Translations under genes and position numbers: made by a program
Shown: positions 6,861-12,607 of the stretch, in pieces
How the letters are laid out: the number at the start of each line of letters is the position of its first letter
How positions within the stretch are numbered: the first letter of the stretch is position 1
Source: CAZHOS01 sp964534605
GTDB taxonomy: Bacteria; Patescibacteriota; Saccharimonadia; Saccharimonadales; VXPC01
Direction: 5' to 3'
Assembly: GCA_964534605.1 (NCBI GenBank)
Contig: CAZHOS010000017.1
Span: forward strand, 1-22,110
Length of the DNA stretch: 22,110 bases
Notes under the pieces: model-generated
Told to the model about the DNA's origin: nothing
The model's database searches: none
What the model saw: only the letters and a program-made list of their open reading frames with translations

Positions 6861-8309
6861 TTAGGTAGGCTTTCTTTCTAGCCGCGGAAAGAGCGGTGCA
6901 TCTAGCGGCCTAACGACACCAGACTCGAAAATATGAGATATCTTGTCAGAAGTAGAGGGCATAAATGGCTGCAGCATGCTGGCGATCTCTAGCAGGCTGC
7001 TGGCAGCATAGGCTAGAACTTCTTGCAGGTGTTCGGCATCTGTCTTGGCGATTTCCCAGGGCTTCTCGACTTCGATATATTTATTGAGCTGCTGGACACG
7101 CTGCCAGATAAGATCCATGGCTTTATCGAAACGGAAGTCGTCGACCGCTGACTCGAACTCTTGTAGATCGTGAATCTCTGACTTTACTTCACCGATGACG
7201 TTTTCTTGGTATTTGCCGATCATGGCAGCAACACGCGAAACGGCGTTGCCTAGATCATTCGCTAGCTCGCCGTTGTAGGCAGCTTCGAACTTTTCGAAGG
7301 TAAAATCGCCGTCCGAGTGCGAAGGTATATGACGCAGTAAGTAGTAGCGGAATGGGTCTAGGCCGTATTTTTCGATAACCTCTAGGGGATCTATGGCGTT
7401 GCCGAGACTCTTGCCCATTTTTTTGCCCCCGCTGGTTATAAAGCCATGCACATAGAGTGACTTTGGTGGCTCTAGCCCCAAGCCAATTAGCATAGCTGGC
7501 CAAATAATAGCGTGGAACTTGGCGATGTCTTTGCCTAGCACCTGGATGTTTGCCGGCCAATACCTATCGAAGTCTTCGTGCTCGGGGTAGCCCAGTACCG
7601 TAATATAGTTCATGAGCGCCTCGAACCATACATACATCACATGACCCGCGTCACCAGGTACTGGTATACCCCAGCTTAGCTTGTCCTTGGGACGACTAAT
7701 GCTGATGTCTTGCAGCCCATCTTTGTCCTTTAGCATCGACAGTACTTCGTTACGCCTGGTTTTAGGCACAATGTTTAGCTCGTTGCTTTCGATCTTTTGC
7801 AGTACCTGGTCGCTAAGAGCTGTTAGCTTAAAGAAGTAGTTCTGCTCTTTGAGCTTTACATACTCGCGGTTGTGGTCTGGGCAGACGCCGCTATTGTCTT
7901 TGACCAGCGTGTCGGTCTTGTAGGCCTCGCAACCCACACAATACCAGCCCTCGAAGTCGGCCAGATAGATGTACTCGGCCAGGTTCTGCCAGATTATCTG
8001 TGCCCGCTGCTCGTGCGCTAGATCTGTGGTGCGCACAAATCTATTGTAGGATATGTTTAGCTTCTCTAGTGCGTCTTTAAAGTGCAGTACGATACCGTCA
8101 GCAAACTCTTTGGGGCCCAGTCCTGCGGCAGCGGCCTTTTCCTCGATCTTGCCTCCATGCTCGTCTGTTCCGGTGGCAAAGACAACATCTCGCCCCTTTT
8201 GGCGCTGATAGCGAGCAATAACATCTGCATATGTAAACAACAGTGAATGACCCAGGTGCGGCTTGTCGTTTACATACGGGATGATGGTAGTGATATAGGA
8301 GGTTTCCAT
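6861..8309 (-). CDS. metG: Methionyl-tRNA synthetase
   Basis: Class I synthetase that charges tRNA-Met. 482 residues: HLGH (the HIGH motif, 18-21), a zinc knuckle CVGC (124-127) with CPDH (143-146), LSWGIPVPGD and YVWFEALMNYI of the catalytic core, KKMGKS (the KMSKS loop, 296-301) and an alpha-helical anticodon domain. It ends without the C-terminal EMAP/tRNA-binding domain of longer MetRS. Start: the in-frame ATG at 8318 overlaps a consensus TATAAT (8317-8322), so it would lie upstream of the transcript. The ATG at 8309 begins METSYITT, where the family usually starts, exactly 7 nt after the -10. No Shine-Dalgarno is present, so a leaderless mRNA is inferred. It may be co-transcribed with the FtsA-like gene 81 nt downstream; no terminator is evident between them. 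Confidence 0.95.
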   Translation of the reverse strand: METSYITTIIPYVNDKPHLGHSLLFTYADVIARYQRQKGRDVVFATGTDEHGGKIEEKAAAAGLGPKEFADGIVLHFKDALEKLNISYNRFVRTTDLAHEQRAQIIWQNLAEYIYLADFEGWYCVGCEAYKTDTLVKDNSGVCPDHNREYVKLKEQNYFFKLTALSDQVLQKIESNELNIVPKTRRNEVLSMLKDKDGLQDISISRPKDKLSWGIPVPGDAGHVMYVWFEALMNYITVLGYPEHEDFDRYWPANIQVLGKDIAKFHAIIWPAMLIGLGLEPPKSLYVHGFITSGGKKMGKSLGNAIDPLEVIEKYGLDPFRYYLLRHIPSHSDGDFTFEKFEAAYNGELANDLGNAVSRVAAMIGKYQENVIGEVKSEIHDLQEFESAVDDFRFDKAMDLIWQRVQQLNKYIEVEKPWEIAKTDAEHLQEVLAYAASSLLEIASMLQPFMPSTSDKISHIFESGVVRPLDAPLFPRLERKPT

Positions 8310-8316
8310 AAGGTCC

Positions 8317-8322
8317 ATTATA
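8317..8322 (-). promoter_or_regulatory. metG -10 element, predicts leaderless transcript
   Basis: A perfect TATAAT on the minus strand lies 7 nt from the ATG at 8309. The -35 is weak (AGCTTT at 17 nt). A -10 in this position would start transcription at or next to the start codon. Confidence 0.6.
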
Positions 8323-8359
8323 GTCTGCTGGGCGGACAAAAAGCTACCCAACTTCTGGA

Positions 8360-8405
8360 GGCGTAAATAAAATAACCGCCTCGATTTACATGGAAGCGGT
8401 TATTT
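8360..8405 (-). terminator. Terminator after the 8423-8986 gene
   Basis: Perfect 10-bp arms AAATAACCGC (8370-8379) and GCGGTTATTT (8396-8405) are followed on the minus strand by TTATTTTATTTA. It separates the small membrane-protein gene from metG's own promoter. Confidence 0.75.
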
Positions 8406-8422
8406 GAGGGGGCTTAGTTAGG

Positions 8423-8986
8423 CTAAAGACTAAAATCAGACAGGGTGTCGAAAAAGTCTGGGATCTGGCTCTTAAACAGGCTGGATACGCCGCGGGTATT
8501 GGTAGTACCGATACCGCAGTCGCCAACCCACTGGTAAGCTACTGTGTCGCTGTTGTTAGTTATAGTGTATTCGGACAATAGGTTATCTGGGCAAACGCCG
8601 CGCGGATCAGCGTCTTCGCCTTCGGCTATACCCTCTAGGCCGCGCCCGCTGATAGCAAAGATAAATTCTTCATAAGACTCTGGGTTATTTGGGAATACCT
8701 GGCGTTCGACAACTACGCCCTCGAAGCCTTCTAGAACCTCTAGAGTACGGCTAACTTGATTAATCGTAATGCGGTAGCTAGTGTGCGACTCGTCGGCGCG
8801 GATACGCCCACGACGGTAAAAAACCGCTTCTGACGTATCTGTGTCTGCAAACTGCTCTATAGATACCTTTGACTCATCTGCAACTGTAGTGTCGTTGCCA
8901 CCATTAATTAGGGTAGCAGCTATAACGAATACCGTTACGATAAACACTACTAGTCCCAAAAACGCGAAATAAACTTTTCCATTCAT
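8423..8986 (-). CDS. Hypothetical single-pass membrane-anchored protein
   Basis: 187 residues, not recognised. An N-terminal hydrophobic helix (about 5-28) is followed by INGGNDTT and a soluble, acidic, probably extracytoplasmic domain. Two Cys (in RGVCPDN and VGDCGIG) are spaced for a possible disulfide. A beta-rich core (TSYRITINQVSRTLEVLEGF) is seen, with no known catalytic motif. Start: the ATG at 8986 is placed 7 nt after TATAAT; a further-upstream ATG at 9052 would lie before the promoter and adds an unrelated hydrophilic stretch. There is no Shine-Dalgarno, so a leaderless transcript is predicted. It is divergent from the guanylate-kinase-like gene and monocistronic, with its own terminator. 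Confidence 0.7.
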   Translation of the reverse strand: MNGKVYFAFLGLVVFIVTVFVIAATLINGGNDTTVADESKVSIEQFADTDTSEAVFYRRGRIRADESHTSYRITINQVSRTLEVLEGFEGVVVERQVFPNNPESYEEFIFAISGRGLEGIAEGEDADPRGVCPDNLLSEYTITNNSDTVAYQWVGDCGIGTTNTRGVSSLFKSQIPDFFDTLSDFSL

Positions 8987-8993
8987 GAGTATT

Positions 8994-9022
8994 ATTATAG
9001 CACAAATATTTAATTTTGTAAA
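8994..9022 (-). promoter_or_regulatory. Strong promoter of the 8423-8986 gene
   Basis: On the minus strand, -35 TTTACA (9017-9022), a 17-nt spacer ending in TGC, and -10 TATAAT (8994-8999). The ATG follows 7 nt later. This is the best promoter match in the window and fixes the start codon. Confidence 0.8.
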
Positions 9023-9066
9023 TGCTTTTGCTTGCTTTACATCGTTGGACATGTTTTTATTGTTAT

Positions 9067-9984
9067 ATGGAATTTAATACTCAACTAATAGCCTCAGACC
9101 GCTTCGAGGGTGGATTCGCCCCCTATGTACCGGCAAAGCATGTCCCCCAATATAAAAAGCTCCTCCCAAATTATAAACCCAGCCCTGAACATAGCTTGAG
9201 GATCAGTAGATACATGAGAGATGTTGGCTACGTAGGTGCCATAGGTGCTGCGTCTAGCGGCAAAAATGCCCTAATATCTACAGCGCTAGAGATAGAGCCT
9301 GACATCTTTACCCTATTGCTATCGGTTACCAGCCGACCAAAGAGACGTAATAACGGCGTCTGGGAGGAAGAGGGCGAAAACTATTACTACCGAACCCACG
9401 GTGAGATCATCAATATGCTGAGTGAAGGCGAGTTTATAGAGGCTGCTTTGATAAACAAAAGCCAGGTCTCAGGGCAACATGTTGACCATCTCCAGAAAGC
9501 CTACAGGTCTAAGAAAATCGTACTCAATGAATTCGAGATAGCCGGAGCTGTGCAGCTTAGACGAATAGAGCCTACATGGCGAGGCATGACGATCGTCCCA
9601 GATGACCCACAGCTGCACCAAGAGGTGTTTGCGAAGCGTAGTGGCGTGCCCGCTGGAGAAATGGATGATGATATGCTGACGCGTAATAAGACAGCTATAT
9701 GGGAACTAGACGGCATATTGAGGGAACGCGAAGGGTACGCACCCTTTGTTAACAGATTCGTACGCTCGGACAACCAGGAAGACATACAGGCCTCTATGGC
9801 CGAGAATGCCGAAAGATTCGTGCGTGTTGCCAAGCAGGCAAAGAATAGGTATGAAGGTCACTTTGACCCATCGGATTTTGAGCATATTGCTAATATGCGA
9901 GACTTCTTGATAGAGCATACTGGAGTCAGCATAGAGCAGATCAATGAGGAGCGTGGGCACGGGAACGTCCTGGTTGCCGCTTAG
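9067..9984 (+). CDS. Guanylate-kinase-like P-loop protein with N- and C-terminal extensions
   Basis: 305 residues, clearly longer than bacterial guanylate kinase (about 200). The core follows the GMK order: P-loop GAASSGKN (60-67), SVTSRPKRRNNGVWEEEGENYYY (shown here as the GMP-binding/lid-like segment), EGEFIEAA, then a late NEFEIAGAVQLRR strand-helix. The canonical Walker A ends GK[S/T]; here it ends GKN. A 55-residue N-terminal and an about 40-residue C-terminal extension have no recognised domain. Activity as a GMP kinase (GMP + ATP to GDP + ADP) is possible but not certain; an N6-carbamoyl- or other kinase role cannot be excluded. Start: the ATG at 9067 begins the first stretch that looks coding; the earlier frame start at 9022 overlaps the divergent promoter. 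No Shine-Dalgarno is visible. Plus strand, monocistronic. Confidence 0.75.
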   Translation: MEFNTQLIASDRFEGGFAPYVPAKHVPQYKKLLPNYKPSPEHSLRISRYMRDVGYVGAIGAASSGKNALISTALEIEPDIFTLLLSVTSRPKRRNNGVWEEEGENYYYRTHGEIINMLSEGEFIEAALINKSQVSGQHVDHLQKAYRSKKIVLNEFEIAGAVQLRRIEPTWRGMTIVPDDPQLHQEVFAKRSGVPAGEMDDDMLTRNKTAIWELDGILREREGYAPFVNRFVRSDNQEDIQASMAENAERFVRVAKQAKNRYEGHFDPSDFEHIANMRDFLIEHTGVSIEQINEERGHGNVLVAA

Positions 9985-10000
9985 ATAGTAAGTTGGAGCA

Positions 10001-10044
10001 GGCGGGCACGACGCCTGTCACTCCTTGGCAGCATTTTATGCCAC
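10001..10044. repeat. Intergenic repeat unit A (truncated)
   Basis: 44 bp that match unit C (10227-10270) at 41 positions, beginning GGCGGGCACGAC and ending in the left arm of hairpin 1. The right arm is missing, so this copy is truncated or decayed. Its head (9994-10009) also matches the ssrA 3' end (10417-10432) at 15 of 16 bases. The following 54 bp (10045-10098) hold nothing recognisable. Confidence 0.7.
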
Positions 10045-10098
10045 AGGCTTTATCTTGTGAATTGATGCTTCGCAAACTGTGCTAATGCTGAGATTCAT

Positions 10099-10188
10099 GG
10101 CGGGCACGACCCTACATACATCCTCGGCAACATTTTGCAAGCAAAATGCTTGGGGTCCCGGCAAACAAGTTTGCCTTAACGGAAACTC
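10099..10188. repeat. Intergenic repeat unit B
   Basis: It starts with the invariant GGCGGGCACGAC, then TCCTCGGCAA. Hairpin 1 is CATTTTGC/GCAAAATG (10131-10148), hairpin 2 is GGCAAAC/GTTTGCC (10160-10175), and the unit closes with GGAAACTC (10181-10188). It shares order and anchor motifs with unit C, but the stems have different sequences that still pair. Confidence 0.7.
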
Positions 10189-10226
10189 GAAAAACTGGCT
10201 ATAGAATGACCAAAAACTAAAATTCT

Positions 10227-10326
10227 GGCGGGCACGACGCTTGTCACTCCTCGGCAACATTTTATGCCACTGGCATAAAATGCTCGGAGTGCCGGCTAGA
10301 GCTAGCTCTAGCCTAATAGGAAACTC
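10227..10326. repeat. Intergenic repeat unit C
   Basis: Most complete copy: GGCGGGCACGAC head; outer stem CACTCC/GGAGTG enclosing hairpin 1 CATTTTATGCCA/TGGCATAAAATG (10258-10282) with a 7x3 internal loop (left side TCGGCAA); hairpin 2 GGCTAGAG/CTCTAGCC (10294-10313); tail GGAAACTC (10319-10326). Confidence 0.75.
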
Positions 10327-10327
10327 A

Positions 10328-10364
10328 GACTGCCACAGGCAGTCCTCCCCCGAGGGCAGTGGCA
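10328..10364. repeat. Hairpins after repeat C with alternative pairings
   Basis: GACTGCC (10328-10334) pairs with GGCAGTC (10338-10344). Alternatively TGCCAC (10331-10336) pairs with GTGGCA (10359-10364). Only one of these can form at a time. No ORF is credible across 9985-10413. Confidence 0.45.
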
Positions 10365-10378
10365 CCGAATCTCAACAC

Positions 10379-10414
10379 AATAAAATACCCTAGAAAAATC
10401 TAGGGTATTTTATT
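10379..10414. terminator. ssrA terminator, probably bidirectional
   Basis: A perfect 16-bp stem (arms AATAAAATACCCTAGA at 10379-10394 and its complement at 10399-10414) has a 4-nt A loop. It abuts the CCA end of the tmRNA on the minus strand and has T-rich flanks. Confidence 0.85.
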
Positions 10415-10799
10415 GGTGGAGCTGGCGGGCACTGCCCCCGCGTCCGTGCGGTGTAATTCTGTAGCGCTACAAGTTTAGTTTATCTAAGAAATTTCTTAGC
10501 ACACTAGACAAAAAGACAAACAAATACATCTACTGGGCGCAAGTAAAATCTATAGACCACTAGGTACTAACTAGTGGTAGCATCTCGATGAATAAGACCT
10601 CACGCGAGTATCGAGAATCCTCGCGTTTGGTCGTAGACCTAAATTAGGCTACTTGTAGTGCTTGACGGCGTCCAAGGACGTTATCAAGCGCTGTAGAAAA
10701 GCTGTTGCCAGTTATTCTGTTGGTGTTACGGTAACGGTGTAACGACCGACTTGCTCTAGCAAAATTACAAATCCGTACGTCAAGCTTAAAGTCAGCCCC
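10414..10799 (-). ncRNA. ssrA: Transfer-messenger RNA (tmRNA, SsrA)
   Basis: About 386 nt. The tmRNA rescues stalled ribosomes together with SmpB and tags the nascent peptide for degradation. The 5' end GGGGCTGACTTTAAGCTTGAC matches the conserved tRNA-like start. The 3' end has GGACGCGGG, a T-arm and CAGCTCC-ACCA, so GGGGCTG and CAGCTCC form the 7-bp acceptor stem and CCA is encoded. A pseudoknot-like GTTAC/GTAAC precedes the tag reading frame. Further stems typical of tmRNA pseudoknots follow it (CGCGAG/CTCGCG and CCACTAG/CTAGTGG). The T-loop reads GGCAGTG rather than TTCRANN, and the tag is long. It is a one-piece, non-permuted tmRNA. Confidence 0.93.
10644..10709 (-). other. tmRNA tag reading frame
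   Basis: Probable resume codon GGC (10707-10709), preceded by AATAACT. The frame encodes GNSFSTALDNVLGRRQALQVA followed by TAA (10644-10646), to which the charged Ala is added in front. It ends ALQVA, similar to the usual ALAA degron. The Gly start and NSF resemble the Bacillus subtilis tag (from memory). The resume codon is inferred. Confidence 0.7.
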
Positions 10800-10878
10800 C
10801 CAAAGGCTTGCGCCATACTGCCAAGCCTTTGGGTGACCGATCAAGGTTGACTGATGTTAAGGCTGCTATACTATAGCA
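10800..10878 (-). promoter_or_regulatory. ssrA promoter and hairpin leader
   Basis: An extended -10, TGC-TATAGT (10870-10878, minus strand), predicts a start near 10863 and so a precursor leader of about 60 nt. The leader ends in a perfect 10-bp hairpin (arms 10801-10810 and 10822-10831) immediately before the mature 5' end. Two more G-C pairs (10799-10800 with 10832-10833) would invade the acceptor strand. Confidence 0.5.
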
Positions 10879-10895
10879 TAATTTTATATAAATGC

Positions 10896-11675
10896 CTATG
10901 CTTTAAGGGCTCTGTGCAACCCGAGCCACTGCTGCCCGGTAAGCTGCTCTGCCCGGCTGGCAAGATCTATGCTCGCCCTACCTAGCAGATCGTCTGTCTG
11001 GGTCTTGTCTAGCTGTAATCCTGCGGACAGATTGCTGCGCAGCTTTTTGCGCGGATTACTAAAGGCCAACTTGATGAGCCTGGCTAGCTCTGGCCAGCCA
11101 TCTGGCGCCACCAATGCCTCGGACCTCCTACTGAGTATTAGTATCTGGGAGTCAACCTTAGGGGGCGGCTGAAAAAGATCGGCTGGCACCACCGTGCCCA
11201 CGCTCGCATAGTACTGCGCCTGCACAAGAGTAGCAAGCATAGACCGCTTACCCACGGGTGCGGCAACCTTCTGAGCGACCTCCTTCTGGACCATCAAAGC
11301 AACGACGCTCGGCTTATTAAGGGTGTCTGTCAATATACGCAGCAGGTTGGCGCTGAGGTAGTACGGGATATTAGCGCAGATCTTGTAGTCTGCAGGCAGC
11401 CCAGATAGGTCAAAAGTCCGTATGTCACCCTGCTGCAAAGATAGGTTACTGCTGCCGTCATATTTTTTTTGCAGTTGGGGTATTAAGTCCTGATCAAACT
11501 CCAGTGCCAGCACCTCGGCCTTAGCGGCTAACAGCTTATCGGTTAAATAGCCCAGGCCTGGGCCAATCTCTAGCACTTGGTCGCCGCTAGCAACCCTTGC
11601 CGCCTGCACCATGGCTAGCAAAGATTCCTGGTCGCTAAGCCAATTCTGCCCCAACCCCTTCTTAGTTTTTGCCAT
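10896..11675 (-). CDS. rsmA: 16S rRNA (adenine1518-N6/adenine1519-N6)-dimethyltransferase RsmA (KsgA)
   Basis: SAM-dependent dimethylase of two adjacent adenines in the 3'-terminal helix 45 of 16S rRNA, a late step of 30S maturation. 259 residues, normal length. N-terminal GLGQNWLSD (usual LGQNFL), SAM motif I VLEIGPGLGYLT, acidic ALEFD, GDIRTFD and the catalytic motif NIPYYLSA are all present, followed by FQPPPKVDS and the C-terminal helical domain with FSNPRKKLRSNL. The ATG overlaps the end of the upstream hypothetical gene by 14 nt and has no Shine-Dalgarno of its own, so translation is probably coupled. The ssrA promoter begins just after its stop. Confidence 0.95.
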   Translation of the reverse strand: MAKTKKGLGQNWLSDQESLLAMVQAARVASGDQVLEIGPGLGYLTDKLLAAKAEVLALEFDQDLIPQLQKKYDGSSNLSLQQGDIRTFDLSGLPADYKICANIPYYLSANLLRILTDTLNKPSVVALMVQKEVAQKVAAPVGKRSMLATLVQAQYYASVGTVVPADLFQPPPKVDSQILILSRRSEALVAPDGWPELARLIKLAFSNPRKKLRSNLSAGLQLDKTQTDDLLGRASIDLASRAEQLTGQQWLGLHRALKA

Positions 11676-12273
11676 CGACCAAAGACTTTACATAAAAGTT
11701 GGCCCGCGCATAATCTTCACTCCATCCGTCCTCTAGTAGGCCGTCTATCACCGTAGCTTGGCCTTCCCTATTTGCGAGGGTTAATTCGTGGCTAACCCTA
11801 ACTTCCAGCAAGCTGACACCCGCTAATAGCCTCGACCTATGCTCAAAGCAAGAAAGCAAGCCTCGTGCCGTCCTCAGCTTTTCTACCTCAGACAAATCAG
11901 ATGCAACCACTAGTGAATAAGGCTCTATCTGTGAGATATTCGGTTTTCGATCGATTCTAGAATTAGGAATTGAGTGCTTAGCGCACATTAAGCCGCTTAC
12001 AGCAAACCCAGGAGTGTTGATGTCAAAATCAAAGTCTCCCTCTATACCAATCTCCTCATTCTCTACATCATGAGTTGATGCAACCAACATTCTGCCAGAT
12101 TCTTCGAATGGATGATTAAGGGTGTCTTCAATAAACCGCTCATGGTCACCACTATCCATACACCTGTTTGCATGAATTAGCTCGTCATAGCTAGCTAAAA
12201 GCCTTTCAATCCCATAAGAATATCCTCTAAACTGTTCTGGATAAGTAATACCCACTACATTAAAATTTCGCAT
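11662..12273 (-). CDS. Hypothetical protein upstream of rsmA
   Basis: 203 residues, not recognised. It opens MRNFNVVGITYPEQF and is soluble, with no signal peptide or membrane helix. The middle is acidic (EEIGIEGDFDFDIN) and the C-terminal half is mixed alpha/beta (VSLLEVRVSHELTLANREGQ, then a helix). The layout is loosely reminiscent of small acyltransferase-like domains, but no motif supports naming it. Start: the ATG at 12273 has a consensus AGGAGG (12281-12286) 7 nt upstream; a TTG start 19 codons earlier would lie before the predicted promoter's start site. It overlaps rsmA by 14 nt and probably shares its mRNA. Confidence 0.75.
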   Translation of the reverse strand: MRNFNVVGITYPEQFRGYSYGIERLLASYDELIHANRCMDSGDHERFIEDTLNHPFEESGRMLVASTHDVENEEIGIEGDFDFDINTPGFAVSGLMCAKHSIPNSRIDRKPNISQIEPYSLVVASDLSEVEKLRTARGLLSCFEHRSRLLAGVSLLEVRVSHELTLANREGQATVIDGLLEDGWSEDYARANFYVKSLVDGKN

Positions 12274-12297
12274 AATATATCCTCCTACGATTAATGT

Positions 12298-12325
12298 ATT
12301 GTAATCTATGACGTTTTTACCGCAA
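12298..12325 (-). promoter_or_regulatory. Candidate promoter of the hypothetical-rsmA operon
   Basis: Minus-strand TTGCGG (12320-12325), 16-nt spacer, TACAAT (12298-12303). The -35 is a weak match; the -10 is good. The AGGAGG site follows 11 nt later. Confidence 0.4.
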
Positions 12326-12330
12326 AGCAC

Positions 12331-12607
12331 ATGTACTTTTAGCTTTAATGGTTTGGAAGAATAAAACCGGGGCGCTGACCTAAGCTGCTTAGCTTTGAGT
12401 CAGAATTTAATTTTATCTGCACGCGGGATCTAAATCCTCCAGCTTGAGTGCAGCTTGGAGTTTTAGGCTAGCTACCGCAGGGAGGCGTACTTACAGTACG
12501 TTGAGTGAGGATAGCTGGACTAAAATATCCAAGATGTGCCAAGACAAAGAAAAGCAGAGTAACTAGCTTTGCTAGTTAGCAGGTTTTTTTGGGCTATAGG
12601 GTTTAGG
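12331..12607. other. Gene-free, hairpin-rich stretch (possible ncRNA or 3' UTR)
   Basis: No credible ORF. Paired elements: CTGAC/GTCAG with inner CTAAG/CTTAG (about 12375-12403); CTGCAC/GTGCAG (12418-12452) enclosing GGAT/ATCC; TTTTAG/CTAAAA with AGCTA/TAGCT (about 12461-12526) enclosing CGTAC/GTACG; and TAACTAGC/GCTAGTTA (12560-12578). The last is followed on the plus strand by seven T after a 5-nt gap and on the minus strand by a weaker T-rich run. It could terminate the Rpf-like gene or end an ncRNA; the strand is not settled. Confidence 0.5.

Noticed and set aside
10036..10365. 109-codon open frame on the minus strand across the intergenic repeats
   Set aside because: It runs through repeat units B and C and their hairpins, has no ribosome site and no recognisable protein features.
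10644..10844. 66-codon open frame on the minus strand
   Set aside because: It lies within and just upstream of ssrA; only its last 21 codons are meaningful, as the tmRNA tag.
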